DNA of 40,512 bases from JBEEOW01 sp041191405. Lineage in GTDB: Bacteria; Bacteroidota; Bacteroidia; Cytophagales; UBA9547. This document shows, piece after piece, positions 7,804 to 15,784 of the stretch. The notes beneath the pieces are model-generated. The model was given only the letters and a program-made list of their open reading frames with translations. It did not search any database and was not told the DNA's origin. How positions within the stretch are numbered: position 1 is the first letter of the stretch; each line of letters opens with the position of its first letter. The position numbers and the translations under genes are program-made. The stretch is taken from NCBI GenBank assembly GCA_041191405.1, contig JBEEOW010000031.1, forward strand, positions 1 to 40,512, read 5' to 3'.

Positions 7804-9090
7804 TTACAACAATTCTCTATAATTTTCTGCAACTTTTACAAAAGCATTTATAACATCATTCATGTCTTGAGTACTCATACCTGGCCTCATATATTCATGA
7901 AAAAAAAGTTCATTATAATGCATTTGTTCAGCTACAGGACAAATACCTTTTTCATAAGACACATTACCTTTATAATTATTAAAAGCAAATTTAACTAATT
8001 TTTGTTGATATAATGATTGTAAATATAGAGGCCTTACATAACCACTAGCAATCAAAGGTGTATCTTCTCTTAAATGAGCGGATGGAATTTCATATTTTAC
8101 TGCATCAACAAATTTATTTCTGTGTAACCCATCAAATTTATCTGACTGAAATTTAAAAGCTTGAACATAATAAACATGCTTTGTATATTCTTCTTTATAC
8201 GGAGGAATTAATCCATCAATCATTCCTATATTTTTTAATAAATATTCAGCATTTACAATTCTCTCTTCGATTAATTTAGGTAATTTTTCTAATTGCTGAA
8301 TACCAATAGCGGCCTCAATTTCAGTCATTCTGAAATTAAATCCCCAAGAATTTTTTAAATCTTTAACCCCTTTAGGTTCAACAATATTTTCTCCATGATT
8401 TCGAATTAGATAAATTTTTTCAGCCAAATCATCGTCATTTGTTACAACAACACCACCTTCTCCTGTATGAATATGTTTATGATAATTCAAACTATATACA
8501 CCTAAATCTCCAATTGTACCTACAAACTTATCTTTATATTTTCCAAATGGTGCTTGAGCAGTATCTTCAATAACTCTTAATTTATATTTTTTAGCAATAG
8601 CCATAATTTCATCCATTTTGGCAGCGTTACCAAAAATATGAACAACTACAATTGCTTTAGTACGAGATGTTATTTTTTCTTCTACTGATTTAGGATCTAA
8701 ACAAAAATTAATCGGATCAATATCTGCAAAAACAGGAACGCCACCATAAATCATTGGAGCTAATGCACTAGCAGACATTGTGTAAGGAGAAACAATAACC
8801 TCGTCTCCAGGTTCAATACCACATGCCCCAATAGATGCAAATAAACCCGAAGTATTTGAGTTTACACTAATAGCATATTTTACACCAAATTCTTTAGCCC
8901 ATTTTTTTTCAAATTCTTGAACAGTTGGTCCACCATAAAAATCTTTATGCCAAGCACCTAGAAATTGTGATAAATTGCCGCTATCAAGAACTTTCATTAC
9001 AGCTTTTTTCTCTTCTTCTCCTATAGTATTATATGCTGGGAAAAGCTCTTTTCTTACTGGCATCCCCCCATTTATTGCAAGTTTATTCAT
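7804..9090 (-). CDS. DegT/DnrJ/EryC1/StrS-family sugar aminotransferase
   Basis: 428 aa, PLP-dependent. SVNSNTSGLFASIGACGIEPGDEVIVSP is the cofactor phosphate-binding and substrate region, IEDTAQAPFG carries the Asp (D176) that binds the PLP ring nitrogen, and the Schiff-base Lys is K205 in YSLNYHKHIHTGEGG. The region LIPPYKEEYTKHVYYVQAF and the extended C-terminus make it about 40 residues longer than PseC. It is clearly not the pseC of this locus (14608-15780) and shares only family-level motifs with it. With the oxidoreductase 7 bases upstream, it could form an oxidation-transamination pair making a second aminosugar, as WbpB/WbpE do, but no UDP-sugar 6-dehydrogenase is in the window. Substrate is therefore open. 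Confidence 0.85.
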   Translation of the reverse strand: MNKLAINGGMPVRKELFPAYNTIGEEEKKAVMKVLDSGNLSQFLGAWHKDFYGGPTVQEFEKKWAKEFGVKYAISVNSNTSGLFASIGACGIEPGDEVIVSPYTMSASALAPMIYGGVPVFADIDPINFCLDPKSVEEKITSRTKAIVVVHIFGNAAKMDEIMAIAKKYKLRVIEDTAQAPFGKYKDKFVGTIGDLGVYSLNYHKHIHTGEGGVVVTNDDDLAEKIYLIRNHGENIVEPKGVKDLKNSWGFNFRMTEIEAAIGIQQLEKLPKLIEERIVNAEYLLKNIGMIDGLIPPYKEEYTKHVYYVQAFKFQSDKFDGLHRNKFVDAVKYEIPSAHLREDTPLIASGYVRPLYLQSLYQQKLVKFAFNNYKGNVSYEKGICPVAEQMHYNELFFHEYMRPGMSTQDMNDVINAFVKVAENYRELL

Positions 9091-9097
9091 CTTGATA

Positions 9098-10006
9098 TTA
9101 TTTATCTATCCAATTAATCATTTTCAATATTAAATTAGCTGAAGTTTTAAAATTTGATTGACTTTGTCCATTCAAAATTTCACTGTATACATTCTTCATA
9201 TAATCTTTTATAGCCCCATCAATTCTCATCTCAACCCCTGAATTTCCAGTAATATTAATCAAATTCCCAGATTTTTCAATATGAATGACCCATTCATTAA
9301 AATAAAAATGAATCTCAAATATATTCAATTCTATATTACTAATACCATTTAAATATATTCCAGCATCATTCCAAGTTCCACACATTTGTATAGTGGGATC
9401 ATCATTAAATGTATCATTTATTGAATTGATTAAATGAATATTCTCTAGATTAATTTCATCATCTAAAAGAAATTGGATCAAATCTAAAGCATGTGAACAA
9501 TTATTGAAATAACCTCTTTTATAATTTATTGAAATATTTTTTAAAGATTTTTTTTCAATATTTTCCTTTATAAATTTTTTCAATTTTATAAATTCAGGTT
9601 GAAATCTTCTTATATAATTTATATAAACAACCGATTTTGATGTTTTACTTGATTCAATTATCTTAATTAATTTCTCTTTATCTAATTCAATTGGTTTTTC
9701 ACAAATAATAATTGGAACTTGGTCGTAAAAACACTTCAATAACAAATCATAATGAGTAAAAGTAGGTGAACTAATTATTACAATTTTAAATAGATCAAAA
9801 GATATGTCATCAATATTGTTTATGATTTTAAAACTATACTTTTGAGAGACTTTTTGTAATAAATCAGAATTTGTATCATAAATAAATACTGATTTCAAAT
9901 TATGATGGTTAAGAGCTTTGGCATGAGTTAGTATTTCATCATTTTGAAAATCATACAAAGCACCTATATTCCCGCATCCAATTAATAAAATATTAAATTC
10001 TGCCAT
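9098..10006 (-). CDS. Gfo/Idh/MocA-family oxidoreductase
   Basis: 302 aa. An N-terminal Rossmann fold is shown by ILLIGCGNIGALYDF. The family's catalytic Lys motif appears as IIICEKPIELDKEKL, and the C-terminal domain has INYKRGYFNNCSHALDLIQFLL, the helix with the conserved His. These enzymes oxidise or reduce sugar hydroxyl/keto groups with NAD(P). In sugar clusters they commonly make a 3-keto or 4-keto substrate for a DegT-type aminotransferase, and such a gene follows 7 bases downstream. The start overlaps pseF by 14 bases. It is shorter than WbpB-like enzymes (about 315-350 aa) and strongly AT-rich like its neighbours. Reaction not determined. Confidence 0.83.
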   Translation of the reverse strand: MAEFNILLIGCGNIGALYDFQNDEILTHAKALNHHNLKSVFIYDTNSDLLQKVSQKYSFKIINNIDDISFDLFKIVIISSPTFTHYDLLLKCFYDQVPIIICEKPIELDKEKLIKIIESSKTSKSVVYINYIRRFQPEFIKLKKFIKENIEKKSLKNISINYKRGYFNNCSHALDLIQFLLDDEINLENIHLINSINDTFNDDPTIQMCGTWNDAGIYLNGISNIELNIFEIHFYFNEWVIHIEKSGNLINITGNSGVEMRIDGAIKDYMKNVYSEILNGQSQSNFKTSANLILKMINWIDK

Positions 10007-10691
10007 TTCTCCTTAGAAATTCAAATTTCAACTCTGCTAAAGCCCAATCTGTTTCATTATCAATATCCTGCATTTCTAATTCTGAAATTATATATGGCAC
10101 ACACCTATCTGTAAATAATTTCTTTTGATTCATTAATGAATTAGTTTTAAAAATGTAAAATTGACCAGTATCATGGTATGCATTTGGTAAATCTTGAGAT
10201 CTTAAATTTATATTTTCAGGAAAATTCATCGCTAATAAATTATCGCTAATTTTAAGAGACCTCCAAATTGGATAACTAAAACTTGCTACAGGAATTACAC
10301 TATCTGCATTATTATCAACCATTAACTGAAATGATTCCTTTAGTTTTATAGCTGTTACAAATGGAGCAGTAGGATATAAACAACATCCATATTTAAAATT
10401 CATATTACGTTTTGAATATTCTGCTAACACTTCCAATAACACATCTGCAGTTGTAGAAAAATCATCAGAATTTTCAGCAGATCTCAAAAATGGAACTTTT
10501 GCACCATATTTTAAAGCTACCTCAGCAATTTCATTATCATCAGTTGATACCATTACTTCATCAAATAGTGATGATTCTAAAGCAGCATTAATAGAGTATG
10601 CTAATATTGGTTTATCTATAAATTCTTTTATATTTTTCCTTGGAATTCTTTTACTTCCACCTCTAGCGGTAATAATTGCTACATTATCCAT
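9993..10691 (-). CDS. pseF: Pseudaminic acid cytidylyltransferase
   Basis: 232 aa from the ATG at 10691. The reading frame extends 3 codons to a TTG, but the ATG is better because it sits one base after the upstream stop. VAIITARGGSKRIPRKNIK is the CTP-binding signature of CMP-sialic acid synthetases; VMVSTDDNEIAEVA and LYPTAPF follow. RSQDLPNAYHDTGQFYIF is the block I associate with the pseudaminic rather than neuraminic (NeuA) branch. The enzyme couples CTP to pseudaminic acid to give CMP-Pse, the activated donor for glycosyltransferases. It is the last step of the pathway encoded by pseB, pseC, pseG/H and pseI in the same operon. Legionaminic or neuraminic acid specificity is a less likely alternative. 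Confidence 0.9.
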   Translation of the reverse strand: MDNVAIITARGGSKRIPRKNIKEFIDKPILAYSINAALESSLFDEVMVSTDDNEIAEVALKYGAKVPFLRSAENSDDFSTTADVLLEVLAEYSKRNMNFKYGCCLYPTAPFVTAIKLKESFQLMVDNNADSVIPVASFSYPIWRSLKISDNLLAMNFPENINLRSQDLPNAYHDTGQFYIFKTNSLMNQKKLFTDRCVPYIISELEMQDIDNETDWALAELKFEFLRRNGRI

Positions 10692-10692
10692 A

Positions 10693-11403
10693 TTAATCAA
10701 TATTTCTAATTACCATAAATGCTTCTGCCATTTCTTTTCCTATTGCAACCCCCCATCGTTTTGCTTGTATTTCTAATGCTTCAGGAGATCTAGGGTGTGG
10801 ATATAATCTTTTTTCGAATTCATAAGATTCCATTCCTATTATTTTAGATTGCAAGTTTTCATTATTAATCGAAACAAAAAAATTAGGTATAAAATGTTTA
10901 GGATCTGATGAAGCTCTCCATTCGGTACCAGATGGAGTTTCAAAAGTTAAAATTGTCTTAACAATTTCATGACTCATAGGTCTACAAGATGTCAAAACTG
11001 CCTCAAAAGTTCGCTGATGATCAATATTAACATCACCACCATGATGAGTAAAAATAATTTCAGGTTGAAAATCTATTTTTTCTTTTTCAATAACTTTAAT
11101 TATATCCAATAATGCTACTGTATCAAATCTGTTATCGGGAAAATCATAAATACTTACTAAATGATATCCAATACATTTTTGGGCATTATATATATTTTGT
11201 CTGTGAATTGCTAATTCAGATTCCCATTTTTCTCGATCTCTCTCATCTGATCTTGAAGTTATACCTTCACCTAAAATAACAACTTTAACTTGAGCATTAA
11301 ATTCAAAAATCAATCTATTCAAAGTACCACCTACTCCTAACAGCTCATCATCTGGATGGGCTACAACTACCAATATTTTTTTATTTCTGAATGATTCTAA
11401 CAT
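10693..11403 (-). CDS. PIG-L/LmbE-family de-N-acetylase
   Basis: 236 aa from the ATG at 11403 (an upstream in-frame TTG adds two residues). AHPDDE at residues 15-20 is the zinc-binding and catalytic motif of PIG-L deacetylases. The second zinc site is in FTHHGGDVNIDHQRTFEA, with the spacing HxGDxNxDHxxxxxA. Family members remove an acetyl group from N-acetylglucosaminyl lipids or other N-acetyl sugars. It is sandwiched between a formyltransferase-like gene (23-base overlap) and pseF. This suggests that one N-acetyl of the pseudaminic acid or a precursor is removed so that a different acyl group can be added. The substrate is inferred from position only. Confidence 0.87.
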   Translation of the reverse strand: MLESFRNKKILVVVAHPDDELLGVGGTLNRLIFEFNAQVKVVILGEGITSRSDERDREKWESELAIHRQNIYNAQKCIGYHLVSIYDFPDNRFDTVALLDIIKVIEKEKIDFQPEIIFTHHGGDVNIDHQRTFEAVLTSCRPMSHEIVKTILTFETPSGTEWRASSDPKHFIPNFFVSINNENLQSKIIGMESYEFEKRLYPHPRSPEALEIQAKRWGVAIGKEMAEAFMVIRNID

Positions 11404-12067
11404 CTGCAATAATACTTTTATCTGATTTTAAACTTGCTCTTGAAAATTCTAATTTAAAGTTATTAAATTCTAAATAAGCCTTTGGATACCCTTCTGCATC
11501 TAACATTCTGATATAATCAAATATATCATCAATATTTTGTAAGTTTTCAATATTACTATCTTCAGGCTTTCTTCTTACAAATAAAACAGGGCTCCCTTCT
11601 TGAGGATAAGGCATTAATTTTTCCTGAATTATTTGAATTATCATTTTTTCTATCTGCTTGTTAGCCCTTATAAAAATCTCTTCAGCTGTACCTAACAATG
11701 ATAACTCACTTTTTAAATAAATATCACCAGTATCAATACCTTTGTCTACTTTTAATGCTGAAATTTGTGTTTCTTTATGTTTTCTTACAATTAGATTTTG
11801 TAATGGGCTACCACCACGTCCATACGGTAAATCAGTCATATGAAATACAATGCATTCATATGTAGAATAAATTTCTTCAGGAATAATATATGACCAATGT
11901 GGAATAAATATTTTATCTGGTTTAATTTGATTTAAGATGTCTAAATTAAACTCTTCTTTTGTAGAAATTAATCGAATATTACATTCAGGGAATTGATTAG
12001 TTAAATTATTAATCAATTCCTTATTCCACTTTTTTCGTGATAATATGATATAGTTAACTGATTTCAA
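11381..12067 (-). CDS. Formyltransferase-like protein (methionyl-tRNA/sugar formyltransferase superfamily)
   Basis: 228 aa. IFIPHWSYIIPEEIY, FHMTDLPYGRGGSPLQNLI and VDKGIDTGDIYLKSEL correspond to the formyltransferase core, with His (H76) and Asp (D112) in the expected catalytic places. The Asn of the classical Asn-His-Asp triad, normally two residues before the His, appears to be Val here. It is shorter than tRNA formyltransferase (about 310 aa) and lacks its C-terminal domain, pointing to a sugar substrate using 10-formyl-tetrahydrofolate. The only sensible start is TTG at 12067, two bases after the pseI stop, as no ATG occurs before residue 77. It overlaps the PIG-L gene by 23 bases, implying coupled translation and a joint deacetylate-then-formylate role. 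Confidence 0.78.
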   Translation of the reverse strand: MKSVNYIILSRKKWNKELINNLTNQFPECNIRLISTKEEFNLDILNQIKPDKIFIPHWSYIIPEEIYSTYECIVFHMTDLPYGRGGSPLQNLIVRKHKETQISALKVDKGIDTGDIYLKSELSLLGTAEEIFIRANKQIEKMIIQIIQEKLMPYPQEGSPVLFVRRKPEDSNIENLQNIDDIFDYIRMLDAEGYPKAYLEFNNFKLEFSRASLKSDKSIIADVRIIQK

Positions 12068-12068
12068 A

Positions 12069-13112
12069 TTACAATATATTTTCCCAACTTAAAGGAGTTC
12101 CTGATTTAATCTCATTATTTGCAACTTTGCCAATTAATAAATCAAAATATTTAGGAGCTAAACCTATACCTGGTCGAATTACTCTAATATTTTCTGAATC
12201 AAAAGTATCTCCTGGTTTTATATCTTTTACTGCAAATATTGACCTTTTAAATTGTAAACTTTTTTTCTCAGAACTTAATACTCCATAATGAATCTTACCT
12301 AAAGCTAAAAATGCTCTTTCTGATTCAGTAATTAACATTTGTAACTCTTCTGGTTCTATACTAAATGTACTGTCAACTCCACCATCTGATCTTCTTAATG
12401 TAAAATGTTTTTCAATTACTCTTGCTCCTAAAGCTACAGCTGCTACTGCCGCCCCAATTCCCATTGTATGATCTGATAATCCAACATGGCAGTTGAAAAT
12501 ATCTTTCATATGTGGAATTGTTAAGATATTTGTATTTTCAGGTGTTGCTGGATATGTGCTCGTACATTTTAATAAGATTAAATCGTTACATCCATTCTCT
12601 CTAAGTACTCTAACTGCTTCATCAATATCAGAAATTGTCGCTGCTCCTGTAGACATGATTACAGGTTTACCTGTTTGAGCAATTTTTTTCAATAATGGCC
12701 AATCCGTATTCTCAAAAGATGCTACTTTATATGCTTCCACATTTAATGATTCTAGAAAATCAACAGCAGTTTCATCAAAAGGAGTACTAAATGCAAACAT
12801 TCCTAACTCTTTACACTTATCAAAAATTGGTTTATGCCATTCCCATGGGGTATAAGCTTCTTTGTATAAGTCATACAATTCTCTGCCTTTCCAAAGGGAA
12901 CCTTCATCTTCTATAGTTAAAGCCCCAGGAATTGTCATTGTATCAGGTGTGTAGGTTTGTAATTTTATTGCATGAGCCCCAGCTTTTGAAGCTGCCTCAA
13001 CAATTGCCAAAGCCCTATCAAGTGACTGATTATGATTACCTGACATCTCAGCAATCACAAATGGTTTGTAGTTTTCACCTATTGTAAAACTTCCAATTTT
13101 AATATCGTTCAT
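12069..13112 (-). CDS. pseI: Pseudaminic acid synthase
   Basis: 347 aa, NeuB family. PFVIAEMSGNHNQSLDRAL and AGAHAIKLQTYTPDTMTI form the N-terminal barrel start as in PseI; VIMSTGAATISDIDEAV, LLKCTSTYPA and GLSDHTMGIGAAVAAVALGARVIEKHFTL are the phosphoenolpyruvate-binding and metal-binding blocks. The C-terminal SAF (antifreeze-like) domain runs from about residue 285, with KRSIFAVKDIKPGDTF and RVIRPGIGLAPKYF. It condenses phosphoenolpyruvate with 2,4-diacetamido-2,4,6-trideoxy-L-altrose to give pseudaminic acid. The start overlaps the stop of the PseG fusion gene by one base. NNHNQ/SGNHNQ-type wording and neighbouring pseB/C/G/F favour PseI over NeuB or LegI. Confidence 0.93.
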   Translation of the reverse strand: MNDIKIGSFTIGENYKPFVIAEMSGNHNQSLDRALAIVEAASKAGAHAIKLQTYTPDTMTIPGALTIEDEGSLWKGRELYDLYKEAYTPWEWHKPIFDKCKELGMFAFSTPFDETAVDFLESLNVEAYKVASFENTDWPLLKKIAQTGKPVIMSTGAATISDIDEAVRVLRENGCNDLILLKCTSTYPATPENTNILTIPHMKDIFNCHVGLSDHTMGIGAAVAAVALGARVIEKHFTLRRSDGGVDSTFSIEPEELQMLITESERAFLALGKIHYGVLSSEKKSLQFKRSIFAVKDIKPGDTFDSENIRVIRPGIGLAPKYFDLLIGKVANNEIKSGTPLSWENIL

Positions 13113-14611
13113 TATTTTATATCGTAAGTATATTGATTTATCAAATCTGTTGTAGCTTGTAATTCAAACCCTAAATTTAACATAGTTTTATTAGAACTAA
13201 AATTATCTAACTTGACCTCTGCAACTAATTTTGCATGTTGCAATTTATAATTTTTGAGTTGATTTATTGATTTTTTTAACAAAATAAATCCCAATCCCAA
13301 TCCTCTATATGGAGCACATATTGAATAATCAATTATAAAATTATTATTCTCATTTTTATCAAATCTTACCTGCCCTACAAATGTTTGTTTTAAATAAAAT
13401 GCAAACATGTATGTATTTGGAGATAAAATTCTTCCAGTAAACCATTTTTCATGGTTCTCAAAAAGTATAATTTCAGTATTTATTGAAGATTTTCTTACCT
13501 CTGAATCATTCACTAATTCAAAATAATTATAAATATCCTCTTTATTAGCTTTTCTACATATAAGGGATGAATCAAAATAAGATTGAATTATTTTTTTCTG
13601 TAATCTTTTTAGTGAACTCCCATCAATTACACTTTTTTGTAATTGAATCATTTGATTGACATTATCAATTGTAATATCCTCAATAATTGATTTAAGGTTT
13701 AATTTATTCAAATTATTCAAATCCCCAATAGGATAAATCAAATTATTTGATTTAGCAAACTCATAAGTTTGAAATTGATTTTCAATATAATAACCTGAAA
13801 TTACGAATAAACCTACTGAATAGCATTCAGACAATATTACACTAGAAGAACAAATTGCAATTTGAGATTCAATAATTAAATTTTTTATCTCTTCAGCTGA
13901 AAGATTTCTATGTAAATAAACAATTGAATTTGAAAAAACAGTTTTTATAAATAAATTCAAAGAATCAAGATATTGGTATGCTCCACCTACAACAACATGC
14001 ACCTTAAATTTTTTTTCTATTGATAAAACTGATTTTAATACTTCAAGAGTGATATTATTCAAATCAGCGCCACCTAAACAGATAAAAATAGTATCAATAT
14101 TAGAAATTTCTCTCTGCAGTTTTGCTTGTTCTAAAAATGATTTTCTTAATAAACTATAACTTAATCCTAAACAAAAAGTTGTATTTTCTTGACAATTATA
14201 CTTATCAATTGTTGAATTCCCTGCTGTATTTATTATCAAATTACAATGTTGAAAATTTAAATATATATCATCAATTAAAATAGTATAGTTATCAAATGTA
14301 TTTTTTATTGATTTAATATAATCAGAATCAAAATTATACCCATCAAAAATTAAAATATCATTCTCTCTTAAAACATTATCCTTTAGATACTTAATTTGAT
14401 CTTCAGAATTGTTAGAATCTAATTTAATTAATTTTATTTCAGAATTAATTAAATTAGATTCTACCTCAACTATAGGGTTAAACATTAAAAAAAAACATGA
14501 AAAATTGTAGGATAAATATTCGGCTAAAGCAAAAGAACGAGTATAATGTCCTAAGCCAGTCTCTGCTGTAGCATCAACCCTAAATAAAAACCTTAACTCA
14601 TTCATAATCAT
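13112..14611 (-). CDS. pseG: PseG-GNAT fusion: UDP-sugar hydrolase fused to PseH-like N-acetyltransferase
   Basis: 499 aa, against about 275-350 for stand-alone PseG. Residues 7 to about 340 are PseG-like: RVDATAETGLGHYTRSFALAEYL with the catalytic His (H22) in GLGH, then TILIDDIY, IFICLGGADLNN and a modified CSSSVILSECYSVG substrate loop. From about residue 353 a second domain begins (CRKANKEDIYNYFELVND) with the acetyl-CoA loop in YSICAPYRGLGLGFILLKKS and NKTMLNLGFELQ, a GNAT fold resembling PseH. PseH acetylates the 4-amino group and PseG then removes UDP, so two consecutive steps sit on one chain. The start ATG overlaps the pseC stop by 4 bases; a second ATG lies two codons in. No separate pseH is needed. 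Confidence 0.87.
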   Translation of the reverse strand: MIMNELRFLFRVDATAETGLGHYTRSFALAEYLSYNFSCFFLMFNPIVEVESNLINSEIKLIKLDSNNSEDQIKYLKDNVLRENDILIFDGYNFDSDYIKSIKNTFDNYTILIDDIYLNFQHCNLIINTAGNSTIDKYNCQENTTFCLGLSYSLLRKSFLEQAKLQREISNIDTIFICLGGADLNNITLEVLKSVLSIEKKFKVHVVVGGAYQYLDSLNLFIKTVFSNSIVYLHRNLSAEEIKNLIIESQIAICSSSVILSECYSVGLFVISGYYIENQFQTYEFAKSNNLIYPIGDLNNLNKLNLKSIIEDITIDNVNQMIQLQKSVIDGSSLKRLQKKIIQSYFDSSLICRKANKEDIYNYFELVNDSEVRKSSINTEIILFENHEKWFTGRILSPNTYMFAFYLKQTFVGQVRFDKNENNNFIIDYSICAPYRGLGLGFILLKKSINQLKNYKLQHAKLVAEVKLDNFSSNKTMLNLGFELQATTDLINQYTYDIK

Positions 14612-15780
14612 TTAAAGAAACTATTAACTATACCAATTATATAATTAATATCTTCATTTGATAAACTAGGAAACATAGGTAGGCTCAGGCATCTTTTATA
14701 ATATATTTCAGACTTAGGAAAATCTCCTATTTTACTTCCCAAAGATTGATAATATGGCATGGTATGAACTGGCACATAATGTACTTGTGCATATATTCCA
14801 TTTTCTTTTAAGTAATTATACAATCCCTGCCTATCATCAATTTGAATTACATATAAATGAAAAGCATGATATATATTATTTGCTCTATAAGGAATGGTTA
14901 TGCCATTAATATGTTGAAATGCTAAATCATATTTTTGAGCTATTTCATTTCTTCTTTCAACACCTTTATCAGCTCTTTGCAATTGAGATAATCCTAAAGC
15001 TGCCTGCATATCACTTAAACGATAATTATAGCCAAGCTCTTGCATTTCATAATACCAACCACCTTGAGGTAATTCTGAATTTTGAATTTTGAATTTTGAA
15101 TTATCCTTAGTGATACCATGTGTACGAAGTGAAAGTAGATGTTCGTACAATTCCTTGTTATTTGTAGTAATCATGCCTCCTTCACCACAAGCTATGTGCT
15201 TTACTGGATGAAAAGAGAATACAGTCAAATCTGCATAAGTTCCATTACCACACTTTATTACTTTACCTTTTGTATCTGTAAAACTTCCACCTGGAGCATG
15301 ACATGCATCTTCAATAATCCAAAGCCCAAATTCATCGGCTAAAGATCTTAATTCTTCAGTATTAACAGGATATCCAGCAAAATCAACAGGAACAATTCCA
15401 CTATAAGTTCCTTTTGGAGAAGCATTTAGTAAGGCTCTTAATTTATCGATATCAATTAAAAAAGTATCTGGATTGATGTCACAAAAAACAACTTCACCAC
15501 CACAATATTTCACGCAATTTGCTGAAGCTGCAAAAGTGATGGGAGTCGTAATAACTTTGGTACCTTGGGTTACCCCTAATGCAATTGCGCACAAATGTAA
15601 TGCTGTCGTTCCATTTGAAACAGCAACTGCATATGTTGCATCAACATATTGGGCAAACTCTTTTTCAAATGCTGCAATAGAAGGCCCTTGTGTTAAATAA
15701 TCAGATTTTAACACCTCAATTACAGCATTGATATCTTCATCTGTAATATTTTGACGACCATAAGGAATTACTTTCTGCAT
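14608..15780 (-). CDS. pseC: UDP-4-amino-4,6-dideoxy-N-acetyl-beta-L-altrosamine transaminase
   Basis: 390 aa from the ATG at 15780; an upstream TTG in frame would add five residues but would overlap pseB. IPYGRQNITDEDINAVIEVL and LTQGPSIAAFEKEFA are the PseC N-terminal pattern. AVSNGTTALHL binds the cofactor phosphate, IIEDACHAPGG holds the PLP Asp, and K194 in FSFHPVKHIACGEGG is the Schiff-base Lys. GGWYYEMQELGYNYRLSD is the usual PseC block. It transaminates the 4-keto sugar made by PseB using glutamate. Residues 227-236 (NSKFKIQNSE) are encoded by a 7-bp tandem repeat and look like an insertion in a surface loop just before that block. The stop overlaps the next gene's start by 4 bases. 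Confidence 0.92.
   Translation of the reverse strand: MQKVIPYGRQNITDEDINAVIEVLKSDYLTQGPSIAAFEKEFAQYVDATYAVAVSNGTTALHLCAIALGVTQGTKVITTPITFAASANCVKYCGGEVVFCDINPDTFLIDIDKLRALLNASPKGTYSGIVPVDFAGYPVNTEELRSLADEFGLWIIEDACHAPGGSFTDTKGKVIKCGNGTYADLTVFSFHPVKHIACGEGGMITTNNKELYEHLLSLRTHGITKDNSKFKIQNSELPQGGWYYEMQELGYNYRLSDMQAALGLSQLQRADKGVERRNEIAQKYDLAFQHINGITIPYRANNIYHAFHLYVIQIDDRQGLYNYLKENGIYAQVHYVPVHTMPYYQSLGSKIGDFPKSEIYYKRCLSLPMFPSLSNEDINYIIGIVNSFFK
15075..15102. repeat. 7-bp tandem repeat inside pseC
   Basis: Four adjacent 7-base units, CTGAATT followed by three TTGAATT on the plus strand. Because 7 is not a multiple of 3, the unit is read in all three phases, giving residues NSKFKIQNSE of PseC without a frameshift. 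Confidence 0.85.
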
Positions 15781-15784
15781 ATTA

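Noticed and set aside
15075..15102. Heptamer array as a CRISPR repeat
   Set aside because: The units are contiguous with no spacers and only 7 bases long; no cas genes are present.
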